Origin: Hymenobacter gelipurpurascens
GTDB lineage: Bacteria > Bacteroidota > Bacteroidia > Cytophagales > Hymenobacteraceae
NCBI RefSeq assembly: GCF_900187375.1
Contig: NZ_FYEW01000003.1
Span: 310,001-374,000, forward strand
Direction of reading: 5' to 3'
Length of the DNA stretch: 64,000 nucleotides
Shown: in pieces, positions 57,042-64,000 of the stretch
How the letters are laid out: each line of letters begins with the position of its first letter
Numbering within the stretch: the stretch's first letter is position 1
Notes under the pieces: model-generated
Seen by the model: only the letters and a program-made list of their open reading frames with translations
The model's database searches: none
What the model was told of the DNA's origin: nothing
Position numbers and translations under genes: made by a program

Positions 57042-57692
57042 ATGGCTGACATTAATATTCAACGAAAAAAATCTTCTCCCAGCCCCTGGCTGCTTGTTTT
57101 ACTGGTGCTGATAGGCCTAGTAGCGGTTGGCTACTACATATTCCGGACTGATACTGACCAGCCTGTAGAAACAGCCCGACCCATACCTAGTGTGGAGCCT
57201 GCCCCCGATTCTACCACCGGTGCTGAAACAGCGCCCAGGCCTACCAACGACCCAGCAGTATCGGATATGGCCACGGAGGAGCCAGGTGCCTCGCCCGATG
57301 AGTTGGCCGCATTTGCCGCTTCTGGCACCACTGCGCCTGATTACGGCCGACGTGGCCTAGAAATGCTAAGCGCCACCTTACTGCCCCTCGCTGACCGCGA
57401 CGATCTGCGCGATGCGACTGTAAACGAGAAGCGCGATGACCTCACCAGTGCCACCAGCCGTTTGCAGGAACAAAATAGCAGTCTGCGCCCCGGCTATGTG
57501 GCCGCTGCGGCTCTTCTGAAGGCGTTACAGCAGAAAGGCTACCCCGCGCTGGAGGCAGATGCCGGAGAACTCACAACGCGGGCTGAGGCCCTTAGCGGCC
57601 GCGCCTCTACCCCCCAGGATCAGGAGCAGATACGTGATTTTCTGACCCGTGCTGCCCAGCTTCTGCGTACTATAAGCCAGCCAGCGCGCTGA
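57042..57692 (+). CDS. Membrane-anchored protein with coiled C-terminal domain
   Basis: 216 residues from ATG 57042 (MADINIQRKKSSPSPW); the frame is open to 56979 but without conserved features. One helix (WLLVLLVLIGLVAVGYYIF, about 16-34), a Pro/Thr/Glu-rich linker to about 110, then an amphipathic helical domain (DDLRDATVNEKRDDLTSATS, LRPGYVAAAALLKALQQKGY). Family not recognised. The hydrophobic segment includes an ATA-GGC-CTA run (Ile-Gly-Leu). Followed 27 bp later by the PRC-barrel gene, so the two probably form an operon. Confidence 0.7.
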   Translation: MADINIQRKKSSPSPWLLVLLVLIGLVAVGYYIFRTDTDQPVETARPIPSVEPAPDSTTGAETAPRPTNDPAVSDMATEEPGASPDELAAFAASGTTAPDYGRRGLEMLSATLLPLADRDDLRDATVNEKRDDLTSATSRLQEQNSSLRPGYVAAAALLKALQQKGYPALEADAGELTTRAEALSGRASTPQDQEQIRDFLTRAAQLLRTISQPAR

Positions 57693-57719
57693 TCATTGGC
57701 TTTTACTCCTGCTAACCTC

Positions 57720-58247
57720 ATGGAACCTACCCTCGACTCTATCCCTTCCGGTGAAGGCCTGCACTTGCGGCGTCTGCGCGATTTATCTGAATTTGAAGTG
57801 GCCGACGGCAGCCCCGATGTACGCGGCTGGACCGTGCGGGGCAGTGATGGTAAGCCCTTCGGTGAAGTGTTTGAGCTAATAGTGGAAGTAGATGCCCTGA
57901 AAGTACGCTACATCGATATTGAGCTATCCGCCAGCCTGCACATCAACGAGCGCGACCGGCATATCTTACTGCCCATTGGAGTAGCCGCTATAGATGAAGA
58001 AGGCGACAACGTGTTCGTGCCCTCGCTTACCAGCGAATCGGTGCTGGACTACCCACCCTACAATGAAATCCAGATTACGCGGGAGTATGAGGAAGCTATG
58101 CTGCGAGCTTTAAAAATGCCGTTGCCAGCTGCCAGGCCTCAAAGTTTCTACGACCAGCCCAGCTACGACGAGCAAAGCTTTTACCACGGCCGCCGCAACG
58201 CCTCTTCAGAGTCTTTCCGGCGAAGTGACCGACAACTGGATGCATAA
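57720..58247 (+). CDS. PRC-barrel domain protein
   Basis: 175 residues from ATG 57720 (MEPTLDSIPSGEGLHL). A PRC-barrel-like beta domain at about 12-110 (RLRDLSEFEVADGSPDVRGW, VRGSDGKPFGEVFELIVEVD, LKVRYIDIELSASL, and LLPIGVAAIDEEGDNVF with the typical 'P...A...' end). PRC-barrels bind RNA or membrane surfaces and are often stress-linked; the role here is open. The last 60 residues are Tyr/Ser/Arg-rich, disordered. Pairs with the preceding membrane protein, and a hairpin terminator follows at once. Confidence 0.8.
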   Translation: MEPTLDSIPSGEGLHLRRLRDLSEFEVADGSPDVRGWTVRGSDGKPFGEVFELIVEVDALKVRYIDIELSASLHINERDRHILLPIGVAAIDEEGDNVFVPSLTSESVLDYPPYNEIQITREYEEAMLRALKMPLPAARPQSFYDQPSYDEQSFYHGRRNASSESFRRSDRQLDA

Positions 58248-58284
58248 GAAAAGGGCCGCTGCAGTACTGCAGCAGCCCTTTTTT
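58248..58284. terminator. Terminator hairpin behind the PRC-barrel gene
   Basis: AAAAGGGCCGCTGCAGT pairs with ACTGCAGCAGCCCTTTT with one bulge, then T-rich. Also usable for the convergent hemH. Confidence 0.75.
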
Positions 58285-58294
58285 ATGGTGAGTA

Positions 58295-59341
58295 TTAGTT
58301 ATGCCGAATCATGTCGGCCACGGTTTCCACCCACTGGGGGTGCGAGTTCAGCGAGGGAACCAGTTGCCAATGCTCGCCACCGGCTTCTTCAAAGAGCTCC
58401 TTAAATTCCTCGCCGACCTCAATAGTCGTTTCGAGACAATCGGCCACGAAAGCGGGGGAGAAGGCCAATACACTTTTGATGCCTTTAGCTGGGAATTCCT
58501 TAATAACCTCGTCGGTGTAAGGCTGCAGCCATGGGTCGCGGAGGCGGCTTTGCAGGCGGCTCTGGAAGGTGGTGGTGTACTGCTCAGGCGAGAGGCCTAG
58601 AGCCGCGCCTAGCAGGCGAGACGTCTCAAAGCACTGGGCCCGGTAGCAGTAACGGTTGTTTTTGTTATAGCTGTTGCAGCAATTGGCAAGCTTGCAGTAA
58701 CCGTTTTGGCTGCCTTTCAGCACGTGCCGCTCCGGAATGCCGTGGTAGCTGAACACCACATGGTCGTAGTGATGCTTGGCCATTTCTTCTTTGCCCAGCG
58801 TGGCAAATGTGCCCGTGAACCCCGGAATATCTACAAAGGTGCTGATGAAGCTGATGCTGGGCACCACCCACCACTTGCTCACAATATCCATTACCTTTTC
58901 TTGTACTGAGCCTGTGCTGGCCGCCGCGTACTGCGGAAACAGCGGCAGCACGATAATGCGGTCTACAGCTGCATCGCGCAGTTCTTGTAGGGCGCTTTCA
59001 ATACTGGGTTTCTGGTAGCGCATCCCGAAGGCGACCAGATAGTCCTTGCCAAGCTTTTCCTGTACTAGTTTTTGCAAATCTAGGCCATGAAAAAGCAGTG
59101 GCGAGCCTCGGTCGGTCCAGAGCTGCTGATATATTTTGGCGGATTTGGGGGCTCGTAATGGCACCACAAGTCCTCTGAACAGCGGGTAGCGTACGGCGGC
59201 CGGCATATCAATCACGCGGGCATCCGTCAGGAATTCGTTGAGGTAGCGGCGCACGTCGCCGGTCTGGGGCGAGTCGGGCGTGCCGAGGTTCACGAGCAGG
59301 ACGCCGATGCGGCCTTTAGTAGAAGTGGGAATGGAGGGCAT
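58295..59341 (-). CDS. hemH: Ferrochelatase with cysteine-rich insert
   Basis: 348 residues from ATG 59341 (MPSIPTSTKGRIGVLL). Inserts ferrous iron into porphyrin to make heme. IGVLLVNLGTPDSPQTGDVR start, MPAAVRYPLFRGLVVPLRAP, GSPLLFHGLDLQKLVQEKLG, DRIIVLPLFPQYAAASTGSV, HVVFSYHGIPERHVLKG with the catalytic His, VLAFSPAFVADCLETTIEVG. Around residues 210-235 there are five Cys in C-x4-CC-x9-C-x4-C, a cluster able to hold an iron-sulfur centre, which some bacterial ferrochelatases have. Confidence 0.94.
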   Translation of the reverse strand: MPSIPTSTKGRIGVLLVNLGTPDSPQTGDVRRYLNEFLTDARVIDMPAAVRYPLFRGLVVPLRAPKSAKIYQQLWTDRGSPLLFHGLDLQKLVQEKLGKDYLVAFGMRYQKPSIESALQELRDAAVDRIIVLPLFPQYAAASTGSVQEKVMDIVSKWWVVPSISFISTFVDIPGFTGTFATLGKEEMAKHHYDHVVFSYHGIPERHVLKGSQNGYCKLANCCNSYNKNNRYCYRAQCFETSRLLGAALGLSPEQYTTTFQSRLQSRLRDPWLQPYTDEVIKEFPAKGIKSVLAFSPAFVADCLETTIEVGEEFKELFEEAGGEHWQLVPSLNSHPQWVETVADMIRHN

Positions 59342-59535
59342 AAAAGAAGGTAACGCCAAGAGGTGCCAAGCGAATCAGCGGGGCAAGTGGCCTAGAAACT
59401 GTACTAAGCCAATGCAAAGGTCGCCAACGATTTCTGAACTAAAACCTGACTTATGTCATCTTTCAATTCGTGGTAGAGACAATCTTGCCCGAAGCTATGT
59501 TTTAGAGGGCAGGTGGCCTAGCCGCCGGAAAGTCG

Positions 59536-59543
59536 TACCTTTG
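59536..59543 (+). promoter_or_regulatory. -7 element TACCTTTG before era
   Basis: TACCTTTG with 23 nt to the GTG at 59567; no -33 TTTG at the usual place. Confidence 0.5.
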
Positions 59544-59566
59544 CAGGCCAAAATCCAGATTCTGAA

Positions 59567-60466
59567 GTGAATACCGAACCAACTCCGCACCGCGCTGGCT
59601 TTGTGAGCATTATCGGCAAGCCCAATGTGGGCAAGTCTACGCTTATGAACGCCCTGATGGGCGAGCGGCTCAGCATCGTTACGAGCAAGGCCCAGACCAC
59701 GCGTCACCGCATCTTGGGCATCCTCAACGGCGCTGATTTCCAGCTTGTCTATTCCGATACGCCCGGTATCATCCAGCCCAAATACGAGTTGCACAACGCC
59801 ATGATGTCGTTTGTGTACTCCTCCTTGGAAGATGCGGACGTGATTCTGTTCGTGACCGACATCTACGAAAAGCACGACGAAGAGCCGGTAGTTGAGCGTC
59901 TGCGCAAAATGGTAGACACACCGATCCTGCTGCTCGTTAATAAAATTGACCAAGCCGATCAGGCCGAGGTGGAAGCCAAAGTAGACTACTGGCGTGAGCA
60001 TTTGCCCAATGCCACCCACGTTCTGCCGATTTCGGCGCTGGAGAAGTTCGGGACCGGCGAACTGCTGGATCTGATTCTGGGCTACCTGCCAGTGCACCCA
60101 CCGTACTACCCCAAAGACGAGCTAACCGACAAGCCCGAGCGGTTCTTTGCGGCCGAGATGATTCGGGAAAAAATCTTCAAGCTCTACAAAAAAGAGGTGC
60201 CTTACAGCTGTGAGGTAGAAATTGAGGAGTTCAAAGAAGAAGATGCCATCATCCGGATGCGCTCCATCATCTATGTAGAGCGCGCCAGCCAGAAAGGCAT
60301 CATCATCGGGCAGCAAGGCGCTGCTCTCAAGAAAGTAGGCACCTGGGCCCGCGAGGAAATGGAGAAGTTCTTCCAGAAGAAAGTATTCCTCGAAATCCAC
60401 GTAAAAATCAACGAAAACTGGCGCACTGACCCCAAAGCGCTAAGCCGCTTTGGCTATAACCAATAA
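59567..60466 (+). CDS. era: Era GTPase
   Basis: 299 residues from a GTG start. Era binds 16S rRNA and helps assemble the small ribosomal subunit. GTPase motifs: G1 [12 protein letters not shown] (about 17-28), G2 QTTRHR, G3 YSDTPGII, G4 LLVNKIDQAD, G5 HVLPISALEKFGTGE. The C-terminal KH domain follows: MIREKIFKLYKKEVPYSCEV and IIIGQQGAALKKVGTWARE. The end KINENWRTDPKALSRFGYN is typical. der follows on the same strand behind a family C repeat. Confidence 0.97.
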   Translation: MNTEPTPHRAGFVSIIGKPNVGKSTLMNALMGERLSIVTSKAQTTRHRILGILNGADFQLVYSDTPGIIQPKYELHNAMMSFVYSSLEDADVILFVTDIYEKHDEEPVVERLRKMVDTPILLLVNKIDQADQAEVEAKVDYWREHLPNATHVLPISALEKFGTGELLDLILGYLPVHPPYYPKDELTDKPERFFAAEMIREKIFKLYKKEVPYSCEVEIEEFKEEDAIIRMRSIIYVERASQKGIIIGQQGAALKKVGTWAREEMEKFFQKKVFLEIHVKINENWRTDPKALSRFGYNQ

Positions 60467-60563
60467 GTGAAATTGTGAAAGGTGAAGTTGTGAACTGATG
60501 TTCGACTGGCCTAGGTGACGCAGCCGGAACAGCAATTCGCAATTTCACCTTTCACAATTTTAC
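60467..60563. repeat. Intergenic inverted repeat, family C
   Basis: The left arm GTGAAATTGTGAAAGGTGAA then GTTGTGAACTG (60467-60503) is the inverse of 60527-60563 at about 31 of 37 positions. The loop contains ACTGGCCTAGGT. The same element, less complete, is at 32463-32548, with a single arm at 3984-4015. Confidence 0.8.
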
Positions 60564-60639
60564 CTCTTCCGACCTCACATTCACTTAACTACTCCGGGCA
60601 CTGCCGAAATTGGTCGGGCCGGCGGCTGGAGTCAGACAC

Positions 60640-61962
60640 ATGAAAAATACCATTGCCATTGTAGGCCGCCCCAACGTGGGTAAGTCTACCCTTTTTAACC
60701 GCCTCGTAGGCCAGCGCAAAGCCATCATGGACAACGAGTCCGGCGTGACGCGCGACCGGCACTACGGCTACGGCGAGTGGATCGGAAAGTACTACACCGT
60801 GATTGACACCGGTGGCTACGTGCACAACTCCGACGACATCTTCGAAGGCGAAATTAATAAGCAGGTAAAGCTGGCCATTGATGAGGCTGATGTAGTCCTG
60901 TTCATGGTAGACGTAGACGCGGGCATTCATCACCTGGATGAAGAATTTGCCAACGTACTGCGCCGCTACCAAGGCAAAAAGCCGATTTACATTGTCGCCA
61001 ACAAGGCCGATACCAACTCGCGCATTCATGCTTCCGGTGAGTTCTACACGTTGGGCGTGGGCGATGGTGAGATTTTCCCGATCAGCAGCCAGAGTGGTTC
61101 CGGCACCGGCGACCTGCTGGATGCGGTAGTGAGCCACTTTGAGGAAGAAGGCGTGGAAGAACCCGATGCTGGTGTTCCGAAAATTGCCATCGTAGGCCGC
61201 CCGAACGTGGGAAAATCGTCGTTCGTGAACCTGCTGCTGGGCACCGACCGCAGCATCGTAACGGATATTGCTGGCACCACCCGCGACTCTATTCAGGCGC
61301 GCTACAATGCCTTCGGCAACGAGTTCATTCTGGTAGATACCGCTGGCCTACGCCGCAAAACCAAGGTGCACGAAGACGTAGAGTTCTACTCAGTGCTGCG
61401 CTCGTTGCGTGCCTTGGAAGAATCGGATGTCTGCATCGTGATGCTCGACGCTACGCGCGGCATTGAGGCCCAGGATGTGAACATCATTGGCCTGGCCGAC
61501 AAGAACCGCAAGGGCATCGTGATTCTGGTGAACAAGTGGGACCTGATCGAGAACAAGGAAACCAATACGGCCAAGGATTTCGAGGCAAAAATCCTCGAAA
61601 AGATTGCGCCTATTGCCTATCCGCCTATCATTTTCACCTCGGTGCTCACCAAGCAGCGCGTGCATAAGGCCATTGAAACGGCCGTGCAGGTGTATGAGAA
61701 CAAGCGCAAGAAAGTACCGACTTCCGAGCTGAACGAGGTGATGCTGCGCGAAATCGAGAAATACCCGCCGCCCATTAGCAAGGGCAAACTGGTGCGCATC
61801 AAGTACGTGACGCAGCTGCCCACGCACAACCCTGTGTTTGCGTTCTTCTGCAACCTGCCGCAGTACGTGAAAGAGAGCTACACGCGCTACCTGGAAAACC
61901 GCCTGCGCGAAAACTTTGGCTTCGAAGGCACACCTATCGGTATTGTTTTCCGGAAAAAGTAA
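60640..61962 (+). CDS. der: Der (EngA) double GTPase
   Basis: 440 residues from ATG 60640 ([15 protein letters not shown]); an upstream TTG frame is not conserved. Der is needed for 50S ribosome assembly and has two G domains: G1 [12 protein letters not shown] (about 8-19), DTGGYV, VANKAD, then the second at about 180-190 ([17 protein letters not shown]), [18 protein letters not shown]. The KH-like C-terminus [19 protein letters not shown] with [20 protein letters not shown] completes it. The end [12 protein letters not shown] is standard. Confidence 0.97.
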   Translation: MKNTIAIVGRPNVGKSTLFNRLVGQRKAIMDNESGVTRDRHYGYGEWIGKYYTVIDTGGYVHNSDDIFEGEINKQVKLAIDEADVVLFMVDVDAGIHHLDEEFANVLRRYQGKKPIYIVANKADTNSRIHASGEFYTLGVGDGEIFPISSQSGSGTGDLLDAVVSHFEEEGVEEPDAGVPKIAIVGRPNVGKSSFVNLLLGTDRSIVTDIAGTTRDSIQARYNAFGNEFILVDTAGLRRKTKVHEDVEFYSVLRSLRALEESDVCIVMLDATRGIEAQDVNIIGLADKNRKGIVILVNKWDLIENKETNTAKDFEAKILEKIAPIAYPPIIFTSVLTKQRVHKAIETAVQVYENKRKKVPTSELNEVMLREIEKYPPPISKGKLVRIKYVTQLPTHNPVFAFFCNLPQYVKESYTRYLENRLRENFGFEGTPIGIVFRKK

Positions 61963-61967
61963 GAGTG

Positions 61968-62013
61968 GAAAGTGGCCTAGCGTATGCGCTAAGATCATTG
62001 CTAGGCCACTTTC
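61968..62013. other. Hairpin of paired GTGGCCTAGC / GCTAGGCCAC
   Basis: AAAGTGGCCTAGC (61968-61981) and GCTAGGCCACTTT (62000-62012) are exact inverse copies with a 17-nt loop, carrying the window-wide hexamer on both arms. No T-run; a second hairpin follows at once. Confidence 0.7.
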
Positions 62014-62015
62014 AT

Positions 62016-62059
62016 AACCCCGTCAGTAAAGAAGAAAAATTTTCTTTGCTGACGGGGTT
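62016..62059 (+). terminator. Rho-independent terminator behind der
   Basis: AACCCCGTCAGTAAAG pairs with CTTTGCTGACGGGGTT with one mismatch; an AAAATTTT loop, then ACCTTTTTC. Confidence 0.85.
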
Positions 62060-62168
62060 ACCTTTTTCAAGGTGAGGTATAAAGGGACGTATTTCACTGA
62101 CGCTCTCTCCTGAAAAGCAGTGAAATCAGCTTTTAAATTGACTTCAAAGTTTTCAAACAACCCCTACC

Positions 62169-62426
62169 ATGAAAAAAGTACTGTTCCTTGCCCTGGCTGC
62201 CGCTTCGTTCTCGTTCACTGCTTGCGACAGCAAGAAAGAAGATGCTACCGAGCAGGCTGCTGACAACGTAGAAAACGCTGGCGAAGCTAAGGCTGACGCT
62301 ATGGAAGAGAAGGCTGATGCCGTTCGCGATTCAGCTGACGCTACTGCCGACAAAATGGAAGATGCAGCTGACGCAACTGATGCTCCTGCTACCACTACCG
62401 CTCCTGCTACGACTCCTGCTCAGTAA
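62169..62426 (+). CDS. Small acidic Ala-rich lipoprotein with repeats
   Basis: 85 residues. MKKVLFLALAAASFSFTACDS is a lipoprotein signal with Cys19. The mature 66 residues are Ala/Asp/Glu-rich with a repeated helix-forming pattern (ATEQAADNVENAGEAKADAM, EEKADAVRDSADATADKMED), 11-residue spaced like LEA-type sequences. It is probably amphipathic or disordered. No known family. Short helical lipoproteins of this type often link the outer membrane to the wall, but nothing here shows it. A terminator follows directly. Confidence 0.78.
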   Translation: MKKVLFLALAAASFSFTACDSKKEDATEQAADNVENAGEAKADAMEEKADAVRDSADATADKMEDAADATDAPATTTAPATTPAQ

Positions 62427-62449
62427 TTTGAGTGAGTCCTTCGGGATAT

Positions 62450-62488
62450 AAAAAAGAGGCCTATCACTTGTGGTAGGCCTCTTTTTTT
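62450..62488. terminator. Terminator with paired AGGCCTA / TAGGCCT arms
   Basis: AAAAAAGAGGCCTA pairs with TAGGCCTCTTTTTTT around TCACTTGTGG. The window-wide hexamer lies in both arms. Confidence 0.9.
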
Positions 62489-62518
62489 GTGCCTATGCTA
62501 CTTTGAATAGGCGAGTTG

Positions 62519-63085
62519 TTAGCCCAGCCGTCGCTGTAGCAGGCTATCTACCACATCAAATAGCTTGCGCGGCGCATACGTGCGCCACGGAAGATCATCC
62601 AGTTGCCCGCCAAAGTTGACGTAGCTGTCGATGTTGTACTGGCGCATTTCGCGGATGACGTGGTCCTGGAAGTTCACGGCCGCAATCCAGCCATCTTCCA
62701 CGTCTTCAAACCACTCCTCGTAGTAGTCGTCTTCGGAGCCGTGGAAGTTGAAGACGTTTTCGCCGATAAGAATGAATTTGCGGATTCCTTCGTGCGTCAT
62801 CAGATCTACGATGTTGCGCTTGAGGTTCATGATGTCGTTTTCAATGGCATCATTCCACTCCCCGATAAACTCAATAATGGCCAGGCCAAGATCGTAATCA
62901 ACGAAAAGAATCTTCAGGAACAGCGTATCCGAGTCGAGACTATCCCACTGCGGGTGGATGTAATAGCCGTAAATGGTATTGACGTAGCTATCGAGGCTGT
63001 TTTCGGCTTCAAAGAGGGGAGAGCGGGGGTCCTCGGTGGCCGAATAATGGTCCAGCCAGGCGTAGTGCGGCTCAATGGTATGCAT
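62519..63085 (-). CDS. Conserved Bacteroidota protein of unknown function
   Basis: 188 residues from ATG 63085 (MHTIEPHYAWLDHYSATEDP); the frame extends to 63184 but the protein family starts at MHTIEP. No signal peptide or helix: a soluble cytosolic protein. Conserved-looking blocks: YVNTIYGYYIHPQWDSLDS, VDYDLGLAIIEFIGEWNDAI, MNLKRNIVDLMTHEGIRKFI, LIGENVFNFHGSEDDYYEEW, and DVEDGWIAAVNFQDHVI, with many Tyr, Trp and acidic residues. I recall a Bacteroidota-wide family with this layout but no function for it. It faces the terminator at 62450-62488. Confidence 0.82.
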   Translation of the reverse strand: MHTIEPHYAWLDHYSATEDPRSPLFEAENSLDSYVNTIYGYYIHPQWDSLDSDTLFLKILFVDYDLGLAIIEFIGEWNDAIENDIMNLKRNIVDLMTHEGIRKFILIGENVFNFHGSEDDYYEEWFEDVEDGWIAAVNFQDHVIREMRQYNIDSYVNFGGQLDDLPWRTYAPRKLFDVVDSLLQRRLG

Positions 63086-63247
63086 AAGCGTAAGCGGGCT
63101 AAGGAGAAAACAAAGCACACGCTCGCGCTTGTGCCCTAGGCCGTGCCAGGTAGCAGTAGCCTCATTGCCCTTAACTCCAACCAAAGCGGCCAGGTTTCCG
63201 CACCCGCCCGAAACCTGCTATACTGGCCTAGCAGCCAATACGCATGC

Positions 63248-64000
63248 TTATTTCCGGGCCACAAGGGCCGCCCGCACCGAGCCATGCTGCCGGAGCAGCT
63301 CGGCAGCTTCTGTCTGCGAAATCTGCAGTTCATCCATAAGCATCTTTTCGCCTCGGTCCACCAGCTTGGCGTTGCTGAGCTGCATATCCACCATCTTATT
63401 GCCTTTCACGCGGCCCAGCCGGATAAAGGTGGCTGTGGTGAGCATGTTGAGCGCCAGTTTCTGGCCGGTGCCCGCTTTCAGGCGTGTGCTACCCGTGACG
63501 AACTCGGGGCCGGTTACCACTTCTACCGGAAATTCGGCGGCAGCCGCTACGGCCGAGCCGGCATTGCACACGATACAGCCTGTAGCCAAGCCATGCTTTC
63601 GGGCCTGCTCTAGGCCACCTATAACGTAGGGTGTGCGCCCAGAGGCGGCAATGCCCACTACAATATCCTGGTCGTTGATGTCGTAGGCCAGTAGATCCTT
63701 CCAAGCTTGCTCAGCGTCATCCTCCGCATTTTCTACCGCTTTCCGGATGGCCGTGTCGCCGCCCGCAATAATCCCGACAACTACACCGTGCGGCACCCCA
63801 AACGTAGGCGGGCACTCCGAGGCATCCAGAATACCCAGCCGGCCACTGGTGCCGGCCCCAATGTAAAACAACCGCCCTCCTTTGCCGAGCCGGGCCACCG
63901 TAGCCTCTACCAGCGCTTCAATCTGAGGCAGGGCCTTCGCTACCGCTTGTGGTACGGTCTGGTCCACAGTGTTCATACCCGCCAGCAGCTCGTGGGTAGA
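63248..64000 (-). CDS. murQ: N-acetylmuramic acid 6-phosphate etherase, N-terminus cut by window edge
   Basis: The minus-strand frame is open past the right edge (residues before MNTVDQTVPQAVAKAL read STHELLAG and stay in frame), so the start lies outside. MurQ cleaves the lactyl ether of MurNAc-6-phosphate, recycling peptidoglycan. The SIS fold is clear: GGRLFYIGAGTSGRLGILDA, then SECPPTFGVPHGVVVGIIAG, DDAEQAWKDLLAYDINDQD, IVVGIAASGRTPYVIGGLEQ and STRLKAGTGQKLALNMLTTA, with the catalytic Glu segment LDASECPPTFG. The C-terminus is complete. Confidence 0.95.
   Translation of the reverse strand, partial: STHELLAGMNTVDQTVPQAVAKALPQIEALVEATVARLGKGGRLFYIGAGTSGRLGILDASECPPTFGVPHGVVVGIIAGGDTAIRKAVENAEDDAEQAWKDLLAYDINDQDIVVGIAASGRTPYVIGGLEQARKHGLATGCIVCNAGSAVAAAAEFPVEVVTGPEFVTGSTRLKAGTGQKLALNMLTTATFIRLGRVKGNKMVDMQLSNAKLVDRGEKMLMDELQISQTEAAELLRQHGSVRAALVARK

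Noticed and set aside
1-64000. CRISPR array, prophage, insertion sequence or defence system
   Set aside because: No direct-repeat array, transposase, integrase, restriction-methylation or toxin-antitoxin gene was seen; nearly all genes are recognisable core genes.

Overview
The window looks like chromosomal DNA from a Bacteroidota bacterium of the Hymenobacter type (Cytophagales, Hymenobacteraceae). Reasons: moderately high GC; Bacteroidota-only families (DUF6089, DUF4834, DUF4230, DUF5686 with a carboxypeptidase-like regulatory domain, YfhO); the murF-alr fusion; the CBS protein / NAD kinase / DUF6089 / uppS / bamA / ompH gene order; promoters of the TAnnTTTG type; and few Shine-Dalgarno sequences. 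The genus is an inference. I see no insertion sequence, prophage, CRISPR array, rRNA or plasmid gene. Almost everything is core metabolism or envelope biology.

Layout. 1-6.7 kb: a secreted protein cut by the left edge, an HEMEH metalloprotease-like protein, a Ser/Asn-rich membrane protein, tRNA-Thr(CGT), an FkbM methyltransferase with a DUF4834 protein, and a large DUF5686 outer-membrane protein. 6.7-18 kb: two ferritin-like proteins with Tat-like leaders, RecX, DUF4230, a D-cysteine desulfhydrase/ACC deaminase relative, YfhO, RarD and MurF-Alr. 18-25.7 kb: an alpha/beta hydrolase lacking its serine nucleophile, an OmpA lipoprotein, a regulatory-domain protein, FeoAB, an RsmI-like methyltransferase and a YbfF-like hydrolase. 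25.7-31.8 kb: a TPR histidine kinase, a selenium tRNA operon (mnmH, VOC protein, selD, membrane protein) and PdxJ. 32-34.6 kb: YqeY, CvpA, a glutamine amidotransferase and a hydrolase. 34.7-45.6 kb: the envelope cluster, with a CBS protein, a POTRA/barrel protein, NAD kinase, two DUF6089 barrels, UppS, BamA, two OmpH/Skp chaperones and an RluD-like synthase. 45.7-52.8 kb (minus strand): an ExbB/ExbD/ExbD/TonB/TonB energy-transduction cluster followed by a small membrane protein, a PstS-like lipoprotein and a TPR protein. 53-64 kb: MazG, GlmM, a cysteine desulfurase, a TM/PRC-barrel gene pair, ferrochelatase, Era, Der, a small lipoprotein, a conserved unknown and MurQ (cut by the right edge).

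How the genes work together. UppS, BamA, the Skp-like chaperones, MurF-Alr, GlmM and MurQ all serve envelope and peptidoglycan building. ExbB/ExbD/TonB power outer-membrane uptake. FeoAB, the ferritin-like pair and ferrochelatase handle iron. SelD and MnmH would make 2-selenouridine in tRNA.

The most unusual thing here is not a gene. The hexamer TAGGCC/GGCCTA occurs about 160 times by my reading, roughly four times the chance expectation. It often carries a flanking CTAG, tolerates rare Ile/Leu codons inside genes, and sits as inverted pairs in several intergenic hairpins. Other points of interest are four families of intergenic inverted repeats (one with perfect 32-bp arms and a GCAA loop), the nucleophile-less hydrolase, near-leaderless promoters, and a structured leader in front of exbB.
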